DNA of 64,000 nt from Streptococcus gordonii (lineage in GTDB: Bacteria; Bacillota; Bacilli; Lactobacillales; Streptococcaceae): assembly GCF_001553855.1 (NCBI RefSeq), contig NZ_LQWV01000012.1, positions 186,001 through 250,000 on the forward strand. The letters are read 5' to 3'. How positions within the stretch are numbered: the first letter of the stretch is position 1; every line of letters starts with the position of its first letter. The notes beneath the pieces were generated by a model. The model searched no databases and was not told the DNA's origin. It saw nothing but the letters and a program-made list of their open reading frames with translations. The position numbers and the translations under genes were made by a program. Shown here piece by piece: positions 25,623-35,714 of this stretch.

Positions 25623-25651
25623 TTGACTCGCCAAACGGCCCGTGTTATAAT
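25623..25651 (+). promoter_or_regulatory. rpsL-rpsG promoter
   Basis: TTGACT (25623-25628), a 17-base spacer, TATAAT (25646-25651). The 130-base leader includes a hairpin ACTTTTG / CAAAAGT near 25670-25690, possibly for ribosomal autoregulation. Confidence 0.8.
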
Positions 25652-25787
25652 GATAGACGGTACTTTTTACTTTTGGTCTCTCAAAAGTGTACAGAGACGT
25701 GCTGACAAATGTTGCAAAAGTACACACAGATGGTAGCTGTCACCAAGTGTACCATCACCAAAATTAAAAAAATACAGGAGAATGTAG

Positions 25788-26201
25788 ATGCCTACAATTA
25801 ACCAATTGGTTCGCAAACCGCGTAAATCAAAAGTAGAAAAATCTAAATCACCAGCATTGAACGTTGGTTACAATAGTTTGAAACGTGTTCCAACTAACGA
25901 AAGTGCACCTCAAAAACGTGGTGTAGCGACTCGTGTCGGAACTATGACACCTAAAAAACCTAACTCTGCCCTTCGTAAATTTGCTCGTGTACGTTTGAGT
26001 AACTTGATCGAAGTAACTGCTTATATCCCAGGTATCGGACACAACTTGCAAGAGCACAGTGTTGTGCTTCTTCGTGGTGGACGTGTAAAAGACCTTCCAG
26101 GGGTACGTTACCATATCGTTCGTGGTGCGCTTGATACAGCAGGTGTTACTGATCGTAAACAAGGCCGTTCTAAATACGGTACTAAAAAACCAAAAGCATA
26201 A
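25788..26201 (+). CDS. rpsL: 30S ribosomal protein S12
   Basis: A 137-residue decoding-centre protein, [15 protein letters not shown] at the N terminus and the conserved [17 protein letters not shown]. The streptomycin-site lysine (equivalent to E. coli K43) is K56 here and is present, so the gene looks wild type. The start follows CAGGAG. rpsG is 19 bases downstream. Transcribed from a strong promoter at 25623-25651. Confidence 0.98.
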   Translation: MPTINQLVRKPRKSKVEKSKSPALNVGYNSLKRVPTNESAPQKRGVATRVGTMTPKKPNSALRKFARVRLSNLIEVTAYIPGIGHNLQEHSVVLLRGGRVKDLPGVRYHIVRGALDTAGVTDRKQGRSKYGTKKPKA

Positions 26202-26220
26202 GGAAAGGGGATAAAGAGAA

Positions 26221-26691
26221 ATGAGTCGTAAAAACCGTGCGCCTAAGCGCGAAGTATTGCCAGATCCGCTTTACAATTCAAAATTAGTTACTCGTCTTAT
26301 CAACCGCGTTATGCTTGATGGTAAACGTGGTACAGCCGCTTCTATTGTATATGGAGCATTCGAGCAAATCAAAGAAGCTACTGGAACTGACGCACTTGAA
26401 GTATTTGAAACAGCGATGGAAAACATCATGCCTGTTCTTGAAGTACGTGCTCGCCGTGTTGGTGGATCTAACTACCAAGTACCGGTTGAAGTTCGTCCAG
26501 AACGTCGTACAACATTGGGACTTCGTTGGTTGGTAACAATCGCTCGCCTTCGTGGTGAACACACAATGCAAGACCGTCTTGCAAAAGAAATCATGGATGC
26601 TGCTAACAACACTGGTGCAGCTGTTAAGAAACGCGAAGATACTCACCGTATGGCTGAAGCCAACCGTGCCTTCGCACACTTCCGTTGGTAA
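26221..26691 (+). CDS. rpsG: 30S ribosomal protein S7
   Basis: A 156-residue 16S rRNA-binding protein that nucleates the 30S head. The sequence ([35 protein letters not shown] ... AFAHFRW) is typical and full length. It follows rpsL in the str operon. Unlike the classical order, fusA is separated from it by 417 bases that hold two hairpin elements, a terminator and a new promoter. Confidence 0.98.
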   Translation: MSRKNRAPKREVLPDPLYNSKLVTRLINRVMLDGKRGTAASIVYGAFEQIKEATGTDALEVFETAMENIMPVLEVRARRVGGSNYQVPVEVRPERRTTLGLRWLVTIARLRGEHTMQDRLAKEIMDAANNTGAAVKKREDTHRMAEANRAFAHFRW

Positions 26692-26713
26692 TATAGGATG
26701 CGAAAGCGTTAAG

Positions 26714-26790
26714 AAAGTCCCAGAGAAAATAGGGAATCGAAGCAGGTTGCGATTGCAACCAATGAGATTCATCTTTTTCTCCAGACTTTT
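26714..26790 (+). repeat. Covarying hairpin element, copy 1 (SPRITE-like)
   Basis: Nested stems: AAAGTC / GACTTT, GAGAAAA / TTTTCTC, GAATC / GATTC, GGTTGC / GCAACC. Single-stranded joints (ATAGG, GAAGCA, AATGA, ATCTT) are shared with copy 2, while the stem sequences differ but still pair. It may be a copy of the pneumococcal SPRITE repeat family; this is recalled, not tested. Confidence 0.65.
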
Positions 26791-26819
26791 AGCTTGAGCT
26801 CAACTAGATCATGATGCTA

Positions 26820-26911
26820 GGAACGGTAAGGATGCAAAGTGAAAATAGGAAACTGACGCAGTATTCGATGAATACAAGGAAGTTTATCTTTTTCACACAG
26901 CATTCCGTTCC
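26820..26911 (+). repeat. Covarying hairpin element, copy 2 (SPRITE-like)
   Basis: Outer stem GGAACGG (26820-26826) / CCGTTCC (26905-26911). Inner stems GTGAAAA / TTTTCAC (26839-26845 / 26890-26896), AAACT / AGTTT, and GTATTC / GAATAC with a GAT loop. Same architecture as copy 1 with different stem bases. Confidence 0.7.
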
Positions 26912-27026
26912 AGCTCAAATAGGCTAGGTCGAGCTTTTAGCCCGAGTTCAATTGAGCTTGGTCAGCTCTTAGCTACAATTCAACTTATCTACAAGTTGAA
27001 ACCAACAAAATCAGATAAACATTGAG
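26912..27026 (+). other. Intergenic remainder between hairpin elements and fusA terminator
   Basis: No gene. Contains AGCTCAAATAG-like words also seen after copy 1, and a small hairpin TTCAACTT / AAGTTGAA (26979-27000). Confidence 0.5.
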
Positions 27027-27055
27027 AACGGGTAGGTCCTGCCTATCCGTTTTTG
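27027..27055 (+). terminator. Terminator upstream of fusA
   Basis: Stem AACGGGTAGG / CCTATCCGTT (one G-T pair) plus TTTT. It separates rpsLG from fusA. Confidence 0.8.
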
Positions 27056-27063
27056 CTAAATAA

Positions 27064-27072
27064 TGTTATAAT
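27064..27072 (+). promoter_or_regulatory. fusA promoter (extended -10)
   Basis: TGT followed by TATAAT at 27067-27072, 37 bases before the start codon. Confidence 0.65.
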
Positions 27073-27108
27073 AAACTGTAAAATAAATTAATAGGAGAAA
27101 ATAACCTC

Positions 27109-29190
27109 ATGGCACGCGAATTTTCACTTGAAAAAACACGTAATATCGGTATCATGGCTCACGTCGATGCTGGTAAAACAACTACAACTGAGCGTATCCT
27201 TTACTACACTGGTAAAATTCACAAAATCGGTGAAACTCACGAAGGTGCGTCACAAATGGACTGGATGGAGCAAGAGCAAGAACGTGGTATCACAATCACA
27301 TCTGCTGCGACAACAGCTCAATGGAACAACCACCGCGTAAACATCATCGACACACCAGGACACGTGGACTTCACAATTGAAGTACAACGTTCTCTTCGTG
27401 TATTGGATGGTGCGGTTACCGTTCTTGACTCACAATCAGGTGTTGAGCCTCAAACAGAAACAGTTTGGCGCCAAGCTACTGAATACGGAGTTCCTCGTAT
27501 TGTATTTGCTAACAAAATGGACAAAATCGGTGCTGACTTCCTTTACTCAGTAAGCACTCTTCATGACCGTCTTCAAGCAAACGCTCACCCAATTCAATTG
27601 CCAATCGGTGCTGAGGATGACTTCCGTGGTATCATTGACTTGATCAAGATGAAAGCTGAAATCTATACTAACGACCTAGGTACAGATATCTTGGAAGAGG
27701 ATATTCCTGCTGAATACCTTGAACAAGCACAAGAATACCGTGAAAAATTGGTGGAAGCAGTTGCGGAAACTGATGAAGACTTGATGATGAAATACCTTGA
27801 AGGTGAAGAAATCACTAACGAAGAATTGAAAGCTGGTATCCGTAAAGCAACTATCAATGTTGAGTTCTTCCCAGTATTGTGTGGTTCAGCCTTCAAGAAC
27901 AAGGGTGTTCAATTGATGCTTGATGCAGTTATCGATTACTTGCCAAGCCCACTTGATATCCCAGCAATCAAAGGTATCAACCCAGATACAGATGAAGAAG
28001 AAACTCGTCCAGCATCTGATGAAGAGCCATTTGCAGCTCTTGCCTTCAAGATCATGACTGACCCATTCGTAGGTCGTTTGACATTCTTCCGTGTATACTC
28101 AGGTGTTCTTCAATCAGGTTCTTACGTATTGAACACTTCTAAAGGTAAACGTGAACGTATCGGACGTATCCTTCAAATGCACGCTAACAGTCGTCAAGAA
28201 ATTGAAACAGTATATTCTGGTGATATCGCTGCTGCCGTAGGTTTGAAAGATACTACTACTGGTGACTCATTGACAGATGAAAAAGCTAAAATCATCCTTG
28301 AGTCTATCAACGTTCCAGAACCAGTTATCCAATTGATGGTTGAGCCTAAGTCTAAGGCTGACCAAGACAAGATGGGTATTGCCCTTCAAAAATTGGCTGA
28401 AGAAGATCCAACTTTCCGTGTTGAAACAAACGTTGAAACTGGTGAAACAGTTATCTCTGGTATGGGTGAGCTTCACTTGGATGTCCTTGTTGACCGTATG
28501 CGTCGTGAGTTCAAGGTTGAAGCAAACGTAGGTGCTCCTCAAGTATCTTACCGTGAAACTTTCCGCGCCCCTACTCAAGCTCGTGGATTCTTCAAACGCC
28601 AATCTGGTGGTAAAGGTCAATTCGGTGACGTTTGGATTGAATTTACTCCAAATGAAGAAGGTAAAGGATTCGAGTTTGAAAATGCTATCGTCGGTGGTGT
28701 GGTTCCACGTGAATTCATTCCAGCTGTAGAAAAAGGTTTGATTGAGTCAATGGCTAATGGTGTCCTTGCTGGTTACCCAATCGTTGACGTGAAAGCTAAA
28801 CTTTACGATGGTTCATATCACGATGTCGACTCATCTGAAACAGCCTTCAAGGTTGCGGCTTCACTTGCATTGAAAGAAGCTGCTAAGACTGCACAACCAG
28901 CTATCCTTGAGCCAATGATGTTGGTAACAATCACTGTTCCTGAAGAAAACCTTGGTGACGTTATGGGTCACGTAACAGCTCGTCGTGGACGCGTTGATGG
29001 TATGGAAGCACATGGTAACAGCCAAATCGTTCGTGCCTATGTACCACTTGCTGAAATGTTCGGTTATGCAACAGTTCTTCGTTCTGCATCACAAGGACGT
29101 GGTACTTTCATGATGGTATTTGACCACTACGAAGATGTACCTAAGTCAGTACAAGAAGAAATTATCAAAAAACATAAAGGTGAAGCATAA
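27109..29190 (+). CDS. fusA: Elongation factor G
   Basis: A 693-residue translational GTPase that drives translocation and, with RRF, ribosome recycling. The G domain shows [15 protein letters not shown] (P-loop, about residues 17-31), the switch [10 protein letters not shown] and NKMD. Domains II to V follow, ending in the EF-G C-terminal fold ([18 protein letters not shown]). Full length, with codon use biased toward highly expressed codons. Own promoter (27064) and terminator (29203). Confidence 0.98.
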   Translation: MAREFSLEKTRNIGIMAHVDAGKTTTTERILYYTGKIHKIGETHEGASQMDWMEQEQERGITITSAATTAQWNNHRVNIIDTPGHVDFTIEVQRSLRVLDGAVTVLDSQSGVEPQTETVWRQATEYGVPRIVFANKMDKIGADFLYSVSTLHDRLQANAHPIQLPIGAEDDFRGIIDLIKMKAEIYTNDLGTDILEEDIPAEYLEQAQEYREKLVEAVAETDEDLMMKYLEGEEITNEELKAGIRKATINVEFFPVLCGSAFKNKGVQLMLDAVIDYLPSPLDIPAIKGINPDTDEEETRPASDEEPFAALAFKIMTDPFVGRLTFFRVYSGVLQSGSYVLNTSKGKRERIGRILQMHANSRQEIETVYSGDIAAAVGLKDTTTGDSLTDEKAKIILESINVPEPVIQLMVEPKSKADQDKMGIALQKLAEEDPTFRVETNVETGETVISGMGELHLDVLVDRMRREFKVEANVGAPQVSYRETFRAPTQARGFFKRQSGGKGQFGDVWIEFTPNEEGKGFEFENAIVGGVVPREFIPAVEKGLIESMANGVLAGYPIVDVKAKLYDGSYHDVDSSETAFKVAASLALKEAAKTAQPAILEPMMLVTITVPEENLGDVMGHVTARRGRVDGMEAHGNSQIVRAYVPLAEMFGYATVLRSASQGRGTFMMVFDHYEDVPKSVQEEIIKKHKGEA

Positions 29191-29202
29191 TAGCTCTGCC
29201 TG

Positions 29203-29228
29203 AGCACCCTCTAAGGGTGCTTTTTTTC
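29203..29228 (+). terminator. fusA terminator
   Basis: Stem AGCACCCT / AGGGTGCT with seven T. Confidence 0.9.
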
Positions 29229-29307
29229 TCTCAAAAAAGCTATCTGAAAATATCCTTGAAAAAGATTTGAAAGAATGAACAAGTTTCTCTTACAATGATG
29301 AAATCAG

Positions 29308-29336
29308 TTGCATTTTATATCAAATAGGTATATAAT
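29308..29336 (+). promoter_or_regulatory. gapA promoter
   Basis: TTGCAT (29308-29313), a 17-base spacer, TATAAT (29331-29336). Confidence 0.75.
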
Positions 29337-29422
29337 AATAATGTTGAAAAGTGATTTGTAGCAACTCAAGTTACTCTTTTCACATAAAATATTTATTGAT
29401 TTTCATAAGGAGGAAATCACGA

Positions 29423-30433
29423 ATGGTAGTTAAAGTTGGTATTAACGGTTTCGGTCGTATCGGTCGTCTTGCATTCCGTCGTATCCAAAACGTAGAAGGT
29501 GTTGAAGTTACTCGCATCAACGACCTTACAGATCCTGTAATGCTTGCACATCTGTTGAAATATGACACAACTCAAGGTCGTTTCGACGGTACTGTTGAAG
29601 TAAAAGAAGGTGGATTCGAAGTTAACGGTAAATTCGTTAAAGTTTCTGCTGAACGTGACCCAGAAAACATTGACTGGGCTAACGACGGTGTAGAAATCGT
29701 TCTTGAAGCAACTGGTTTCTTTGCTACTAAAGCAGCTGCTGAAAAACACTTGCATGCTGGTGGTGCTAAGAAAGTTGTTATCACTGCTCCTGGTGGATCA
29801 GATGTTAAAACAGTCGTATTTAACACTAACCACGATATTCTTGATGGTACTGAAACAGTTATCTCAGGTGCTTCATGTACTACAAACTGCTTGGCTCCAA
29901 TGGCTAAAGCTCTTCAAGATAACTTCGGTGTTGTTGAAGGATTGATGACTACTATCCACGCTTACACTGGTGACCAAATGATCCTTGACGGTCCACACCG
30001 TAAAGGTGACCTTCGTCGTGCACGCGCTGGTGCTGCTAACATCGTTCCTAACTCAACTGGTGCTGCTAAAGCAATCGGTTTGGTTATCCCTGAATTGAAC
30101 GGTAAATTGGACGGAGCTGCACAACGCGTTCCTACTCCAACTGGATCAGTAACTGAATTGGTAGTTGTTCTTGAAAAGAACGTTACTGTTGATGAAGTAA
30201 ATGCAGCTATGAAAGCTGTTGCTAACGAATCATACGGTTACACTGAAGATCCAATCGTTTCTTCAGACGTTGTAGGTATGTCTTACGGTTCATTGTTTGA
30301 CGCAACTCAAACTAAAGTTCTTGACGTTGACGGTAAACAATTGGTTAAAGTTGTATCATGGTACGACAACGAAATGTCATACACTGCACAACTTGTACGT
30401 ACTCTTGAATACTTCGCGAAAATCGCTAAATAA
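29423..30433 (+). CDS. gapA (gap, plr): Glyceraldehyde-3-phosphate dehydrogenase (NAD, phosphorylating)
   Basis: A 336-residue glycolytic enzyme. The NAD-binding [12 protein letters not shown] lies at 9-20 and the catalytic cysteine C152 is in ASCTTNC. Codon bias is extreme, as expected for one of the most abundant proteins. In streptococci it is also found on the surface as a plasminogen-binding protein. ATG 29423 follows AAGGAGG. A longer in-frame extension to 29351 covers the leader and is not coding. Monocistronic. Confidence 0.98.
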   Translation: MVVKVGINGFGRIGRLAFRRIQNVEGVEVTRINDLTDPVMLAHLLKYDTTQGRFDGTVEVKEGGFEVNGKFVKVSAERDPENIDWANDGVEIVLEATGFFATKAAAEKHLHAGGAKKVVITAPGGSDVKTVVFNTNHDILDGTETVISGASCTTNCLAPMAKALQDNFGVVEGLMTTIHAYTGDQMILDGPHRKGDLRRARAGAANIVPNSTGAAKAIGLVIPELNGKLDGAAQRVPTPTGSVTELVVVLEKNVTVDEVNAAMKAVANESYGYTEDPIVSSDVVGMSYGSLFDATQTKVLDVDGKQLVKVVSWYDNEMSYTAQLVRTLEYFAKIAK

Positions 30434-30445
30434 TTCATAGTATAG

Positions 30446-30473
30446 AAAAAGAGAGCTTAGCTCTCTTTTTTTG
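30446..30473 (+). terminator. gapA terminator
   Basis: Stem AAAGAGAGC / GCTCTCTTT with a run of T. Confidence 0.85.
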
Positions 30474-30522
30474 TACTTTTTTTAGAGATTTAAGCCCTAT
30501 TTATAGGATGAGATAGAAAGGA

Positions 30523-30552
30523 TTGACAATGAAAGTAAGCAAAGGGTAGAAT
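30523..30552 (+). promoter_or_regulatory. endoD promoter
   Basis: TTGACA (30523-30528), an 18-base spacer, TAGAAT (30547-30552). Confidence 0.65.
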
Positions 30553-30589
30553 GGTTTTGAATGAAGTTTTCTTTTTTTTTAAAGAGAAA

Positions 30590-30603
30590 TGTAAGCGATT
30601 ACT
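30590..30603 (+). promoter_or_regulatory. cre site (CcpA) downstream of the endoD promoter
   Basis: TGTAAGCGATTACT matches the cre consensus TGWAANCGNTNWCA except at the last base. It lies about 38 bases past the -10, a position typical of roadblock repression. Glucose repression of this glycosidase is inferred. Confidence 0.65.
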
Positions 30604-30679
30604 TAAAAAGGAGTGGTGTTAGTATTTAGAATTGGATAGTCGCAAAACTAAGAAAAGAAGAGAAGGAGTCAAGGTAAAC

Positions 30680-33600
30680 ATGGAATTTTATAAAAAGCAA
30701 AAATTTAGCATCAGAAAGTTAAGCTTGGGAGTTTGTTCTGTTTTAGTTGGAATAGCTCTTTTTGGAGTGGCAAATGTTTCAGCAGAAGAGAAGCTTACAG
30801 ACTTGTCCCAAGCTAGTGATGTGGCTTTAGTCAATGCGGATGCCCCGAAGGAAGAGGCGGCAGGGGAAGCACAAGGGAAACCTGCTTCAGAGGAGGCAAG
30901 TCAAGCAGCACAGCCAGATACAGAAAATCAAGCAGTTGTTGAAGATAAAAAACCAGTAGTAGAGAGTCAAGATATGGCAACTGTCGCAGAGAAAGAGGAA
31001 AAACCTGCAACTAAGGAAGCAAAAGTCGTAGAGGATCTACCGAGTCAAGAAGATAAAAAACTAAAGCCAAAAGAAGTTAAGTTTGATACTTGGCAAGATC
31101 TGCTAAATTGGAAACCTGGGGATCGAGAAGATGATGATATAAACCGTGCTAGCGTACCTTTGGCTGAACGTTATCAAGGGCATCAAATTAATCAACAAGC
31201 AAATCCAGAGGCTAAGGTTCAGGCTTTATCCAATATGAACTCCAAAGCACTTGACCATGCTTCTGTTGGCGGTGAGGAATTTAAGGCCTATGCCTTTGAT
31301 TATTGGCAATACTTACACTCAATGGTTTTCTGGGATGGGCTAGTCCCTACTTCAGATGTCATTGATGCTGCGCATAGAAATGGCGTTCCTATCTATGGTA
31401 CCCTCTTTTTTAATTGGTCTTCCAGCGCTAAGGATCAGGAACGATTTGCAGAAGCTTTAAAAGAAGATTCTGAAGGTTCAAAGACCTTCCCTATTGCTCG
31501 TAAATTAGTTGAGCTTGCCAAGTATTATGGTTATGATGGCTATTTTATTAACCAAGAAACAACCGGTAGTCAGGTAGAGCCTTTAGGCCCTAAAATGCGT
31601 GACTTCTTGCTCTATACAAAAGAGTATGCACGTTCTTTGAATTACCCGATTAAATATTCTTGGTATGATGCCATGACCTACGAATATGGTCGTTATCATG
31701 AAAATGCTCTTGGAGAATACAATTATCAGTTTATGCAGACTAAAGACGGTGAAAATCCAGTCGATACTTTCTTTGCTAACTTTAACTGGGGTAAAGCAGA
31801 GACAGATTATTCAATCAGTACTGCAAAATGGATTAAACGCAATCCTTACGATGTTTTGGCTGGGATAGAGTTACAAAAGGGCGGTTCTTACAAGACCAAT
31901 GTGGACTGGGATGCCATATTAGATGAAAATGGGAAACTCCGTCTTTCTCTAGGTCTCTATGCACCTGATACTATCACTGGCCTTGGTAAAACGGGCGAGG
32001 GCTACCATATTCACGAAAATTACTTCTGGACAGGTTTCCAAGGAGATCCTAGTAAGGGGAAACCATCTGACCAAACTTGGTATGGTATGTCAAACTTGGT
32101 AGTTGATAAAACAGCTATCACTAAACCTGATTTTAATACTTCATTTAATACTGGCCACGGGAAACGTTGGTTTGTAGATGGAAAAGTTTCTAAAGATGGA
32201 GAATGGAACTATCGTTCGGTATCCGGCTTCTTGCCGACTTGGCGTTGGTGGATTCAGCACTCGGAAGGTAGTGGACCTCTGAAGGGGCGTTATGATTTTG
32301 ATGAAGCCTATAACGGTGGAAATTCACTAGCTTTTGAGGGAAACTTGGATGCAAATAGTAGCCAGAATGTTATGCTTTATTCAACTAAGATTCCAGTTAG
32401 TGATAAGACCAAACTTAGCCTAACGCATAAAGGTGGTCAAGGAACGAGTGCTTGGGTTGCTCTTGCGACCAAACCAGATTATTCTGAGTACGAATGGAAA
32501 GAACTCAAAACTAGCAAAGACTGGAAGACAGAGACCTTTGACTTATCTTCTCTAGCTGGTAAAACGATTTATGGGGTTAAGATGTTCTTTGACCACGACA
32601 GAGATGTCAAAGATTATAAGTTTAATCTAGGTCAATTATCCATCTATGCTAACCAAGAGAAACCAGCTGCGCCAAAGGATGTCGTTGTAAAAGCTAAACG
32701 TCTTCAAAATGCTCAGGAAGCCGAAGCCTTGCTACAGTTTAAGGGAAGTGCAGATGCTGATTACTATGAAATATATGAAAAAGATGGGGACCAATGGCGT
32801 CTAGTAACAGGAACTTCTGGCACATCAGCTTATTTGGCTAAGGTGACTCGTTCAGCTAGTGCCAAGGGTAGTAAGCAAGAGCTAAAAGTCGTTGCGGTAG
32901 GAAAGAACGGTCTTCGTTCAGAAGCAGGGACGGTTGACTTTGATTGGGGTATGCAAGTTTCCGATACTTCTTTACCAAAACCTTTAGCGCCGAATGTAGT
33001 TTTAGGAGCCAAAGTGATCGGTTCAAGCTTCCCTGATGCAGATGGAAGCGAAGGTATTGAAGGCATGCTGAATGGTACTATTACTAGTCTGTCAGATAAA
33101 TGGTCTTCTGCCCAACTAAGCGGAACGGTAGACATTCGTTTGACTCAACCACGCACGGTAACCCGCTGGGTTATGGAACATGCTGGAGCCGGCGGAGAGT
33201 CTGTTGATGATGGTAAGATGAATACGCGAGACTTTGATCTATATTACAAGGATGAAGCTGGCGAATGGAAATTAGCCAAGGCTGTCCGGGGCAATAAGGA
33301 CCATGTGTCAGATATTGTATTAGATAAGCCGATTCGAGCACAAGACTGGCGCTTAGATGTCATTACAGCTGATAACGGGACTCCATGGCGGGCAATTCGG
33401 ATTTATAACTGGAAGATGTATGAAAGCTTAGATACTGAGACAGTAAATATTCCGATGAAAAATGCTGCTGCGCGTGTTCTTGGAAATGGACACGTTCAAG
33501 TAGGTTTTAAAGATGTTGCAGCTAAAACAACAGTATCACTATATGAAAGTAGCGATGCAAAACAAGCGATTGCAACTATGACAGCCGATAAGGATGGCAA

Positions 33601-35428
33601 TCTTATCTTTAAACCTCTTGCATTTGCTAAATTGCCTAGCTTACTATATTATCGCTCACAAGTTGCAGGTAAGGATATTAGTAATGTGCTAGCTATTGAA
33701 GTGCCTAAAGAAGACAAAGAAATTTCTAAGGTCGAACTTGAAACAGCACCTGAAAGAAAAGTTTATCGTCAAGGAGATGCTCTATCTCTGAAGGGCGGTA
33801 CTATTCGTGTCGGCTTTAAGGGTGGAGAAGCGGACCAGTTAATTCAGCTATCAAATAGCGGAGTTGAAGTAACTGGCTATGATCCTTCTAAATTAGGAGA
33901 GCAGCATTTACAAGTATCTTATCTGGGCCAAAAACTGGATCAATCACTGACAGTTTATGTTGTCAGTCATAGTGAAGCAGGAGAGAAGGCACCTGTGGGA
34001 CTGGAATTGATTGAAAAACCAAAAACAGACTACATTGTTGGTGAAAATCTTGAGACCCAGGGGGGACGTTTCCGACTAGTTTTTGATGATGAAACAACTG
34101 AAGAACATGCTTTAGATGAAACAGATGTCCAAGTCACAGGATATGATGCTCACAAAGAAGGACGCCAAACAATTTCGATTAGTTATCGTGGTGTGACGAC
34201 AACTTATGATGTGTTTGTATCGCCAAAACCAGCTCTAAATGATGAATATTTGAAGCAAAAATTGGCAGAAGCCACTGCTGTGCAAAATAAGGTTGATTTC
34301 AGCTTTGCAAGTCAGGAAAATAAAGATGCCTTACTCAAGGAAATCGCAAGTGCAGAGCAAATCCTGAAAGACCATGATACAAGTACACAAGGACAGGTTG
34401 ACGAAAGTCTGTCTAAACTGACTCAAGCATTTAAGGCTTTGGATGGCCGAAAGAATTTTGCAACCAAAACTTCTGAATTGGATACTTTGGCAACAGAAGC
34501 CCAAAACTTGCTTGCACAAAAGCCAAATCATCCTTTTGGAGATGCTTTAGTCAATTTATTGAATAAAAATAAAGATCTATTGGCCTCTTCAGAAGTAAGT
34601 CCAGAAGCGCTTGAAACAGCTAAAACTTCTCTTCAAGCGTTGATTGCTCTACTTAAAGAAGACAAACCGGCTGTCTTTGTGGATTCAGCTACAGGAGTTG
34701 AAGTTCAATTTTCAAATAAGGAAACCACTCCAGTTAAAGGTTTGAAAGTCGGAGTTGTTGAGGCTAATGCTGCGGAAAAAGAAGCCTTTGCAGGTAGACT
34801 TGGTAAGGTATATGACATAGAGGGAGTAGATAAAGAGGGACGAGATATTGATACCCAGCATGCTTCTCTCGTTAAAATACCAGTAGAAGCTGGCAAGGAA
34901 GTTGAACAAGTTCTCTTCTTCCCAGTTAATCAGCCAGTTCAATCTTTAGCCTTTGAGCAAGTAGGCAATGAGATTATCTTTACAGCACCTCACTTTACTC
35001 ACTATGCTCTTGTCTACAAGACAGCAAAAGCAAGTGAGCCTGACCAGCCACTCAAGCCTAATCAACCATCTGAACCTGATAAGCCTACTGTTCCAAGTAA
35101 TGATCATTCTAAACCACTTCAACCTCAATTACCAGGTGATGGTCATTTGAGTCCAGTTCAACCGAATGCAAATTCAACTGTTGAGCGTCTAAACTATCAA
35201 GAAAAGGATAAAGGATCTACAGGTTATCAAAGTCAGAACTTGGCAAACTCGTCTTCTCAATCAGTCAAGGAAGAAGTTGATTCTAAAGATGTGAAAGAAG
35301 AAAACACTGTAACGTCTGCAGGCAACTTACCAAATACCGCTAGTCAAGAAACAGCATTCGTAGCAGAGTCAATCCTTTTGGCGGCTCTCGGTGGCCTTCT
35401 CCTAGCAGGTAAGAAAAAAGAAGATTAA
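30680..35428 (+). CDS. endoD: Endo-beta-N-acetylglucosaminidase, GH85, cell-wall anchored (EndoD-like)
   Basis: A 1582-residue surface glycosidase that cleaves between the two GlcNAc residues of N-glycan cores, releasing host glycans. A YSIRK-type signal comes first (FSIRKLSLGVCSVLVG), then a linker. The GH85 catalytic domain (about 130-530) has the active-site N291-x-E293 in YFINQET. Jelly-roll and discoidin-like carbohydrate domains follow, then two Ig-like repeats (KVYRQGDALSLKGG and DYIVGENLETQGG), a FIVAR-type helical repeat, a proline-rich wall linker, and the sorting signal LPNTA plus hydrophobic tail and KKKED. The ATG at 30680 is chosen; an upstream TTG frame lacks a signal-compatible start. 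LPNTA replaces canonical LPxTG. It lies immediately upstream of pgk, as in S. pneumoniae. Confidence 0.9.
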   Translation: MEFYKKQKFSIRKLSLGVCSVLVGIALFGVANVSAEEKLTDLSQASDVALVNADAPKEEAAGEAQGKPASEEASQAAQPDTENQAVVEDKKPVVESQDMATVAEKEEKPATKEAKVVEDLPSQEDKKLKPKEVKFDTWQDLLNWKPGDREDDDINRASVPLAERYQGHQINQQANPEAKVQALSNMNSKALDHASVGGEEFKAYAFDYWQYLHSMVFWDGLVPTSDVIDAAHRNGVPIYGTLFFNWSSSAKDQERFAEALKEDSEGSKTFPIARKLVELAKYYGYDGYFINQETTGSQVEPLGPKMRDFLLYTKEYARSLNYPIKYSWYDAMTYEYGRYHENALGEYNYQFMQTKDGENPVDTFFANFNWGKAETDYSISTAKWIKRNPYDVLAGIELQKGGSYKTNVDWDAILDENGKLRLSLGLYAPDTITGLGKTGEGYHIHENYFWTGFQGDPSKGKPSDQTWYGMSNLVVDKTAITKPDFNTSFNTGHGKRWFVDGKVSKDGEWNYRSVSGFLPTWRWWIQHSEGSGPLKGRYDFDEAYNGGNSLAFEGNLDANSSQNVMLYSTKIPVSDKTKLSLTHKGGQGTSAWVALATKPDYSEYEWKELKTSKDWKTETFDLSSLAGKTIYGVKMFFDHDRDVKDYKFNLGQLSIYANQEKPAAPKDVVVKAKRLQNAQEAEALLQFKGSADADYYEIYEKDGDQWRLVTGTSGTSAYLAKVTRSASAKGSKQELKVVAVGKNGLRSEAGTVDFDWGMQVSDTSLPKPLAPNVVLGAKVIGSSFPDADGSEGIEGMLNGTITSLSDKWSSAQLSGTVDIRLTQPRTVTRWVMEHAGAGGESVDDGKMNTRDFDLYYKDEAGEWKLAKAVRGNKDHVSDIVLDKPIRAQDWRLDVITADNGTPWRAIRIYNWKMYESLDTETVNIPMKNAAARVLGNGHVQVGFKDVAAKTTVSLYESSDAKQAIATMTADKDGNLIFKPLAFAKLPSLLYYRSQVAGKDISNVLAIEVPKEDKEISKVELETAPERKVYRQGDALSLKGGTIRVGFKGGEADQLIQLSNSGVEVTGYDPSKLGEQHLQVSYLGQKLDQSLTVYVVSHSEAGEKAPVGLELIEKPKTDYIVGENLETQGGRFRLVFDDETTEEHALDETDVQVTGYDAHKEGRQTISISYRGVTTTYDVFVSPKPALNDEYLKQKLAEATAVQNKVDFSFASQENKDALLKEIASAEQILKDHDTSTQGQVDESLSKLTQAFKALDGRKNFATKTSELDTLATEAQNLLAQKPNHPFGDALVNLLNKNKDLLASSEVSPEALETAKTSLQALIALLKEDKPAVFVDSATGVEVQFSNKETTPVKGLKVGVVEANAAEKEAFAGRLGKVYDIEGVDKEGRDIDTQHASLVKIPVEAGKEVEQVLFFPVNQPVQSLAFEQVGNEIIFTAPHFTHYALVYKTAKASEPDQPLKPNQPSEPDKPTVPSNDHSKPLQPQLPGDGHLSPVQPNANSTVERLNYQEKDKGSTGYQSQNLANSSSQSVKEEVDSKDVKEENTVTSAGNLPNTASQETAFVAESILLAALGGLLLAGKKKED

Positions 35429-35498
35429 GAAATCAATGTAATTAGATGTAAAGGAAAAAGGCGTTTGTAAAAAGACTGCTAACCTGACTAAATTATCG

Positions 35499-35536
35499 AA
35501 CCTCCCGTAAACTGCATATGGGAGGTTTGGTTGTTT
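35499..35536 (+). terminator. endoD terminator
   Basis: Stem AACCTCCC / GGGAGGTT with a T-rich tail. Confidence 0.75.
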
Positions 35537-35671
35537 TAGATGAGGAGCTTTTAAGGTATAAAAACAACTTATTACGGTTTAAGTGTGAATGAATTGACTA
35601 CTTTGCTGATGAAACGGATATAATTAAGCAGGGGAAATGATTGGATTTTGCTACCTCTTTTGCATCTTTTG

Positions 35672-35680
35672 TGATATAAT
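35672..35680 (+). promoter_or_regulatory. pgk promoter (extended -10)
   Basis: TGA followed by TATAAT at 35675-35680, 35 bases before the pgk start. Confidence 0.65.
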
Positions 35681-35714
35681 TATCATGTATTAAAAATAGA
35701 AGGAGTCATATCCA

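Noticed and set aside
29351..29422. In-frame N-terminal extension of gapA
   Set aside because: It covers the leader and lies before AAGGAGG. The conserved GAPDH N terminus begins at 29423.
30632..30679. Alternative TTG start for the GH85 enzyme
   Set aside because: It would add a very basic stretch before the signal peptide. ATG 30680 gives a typical YSIRK signal.
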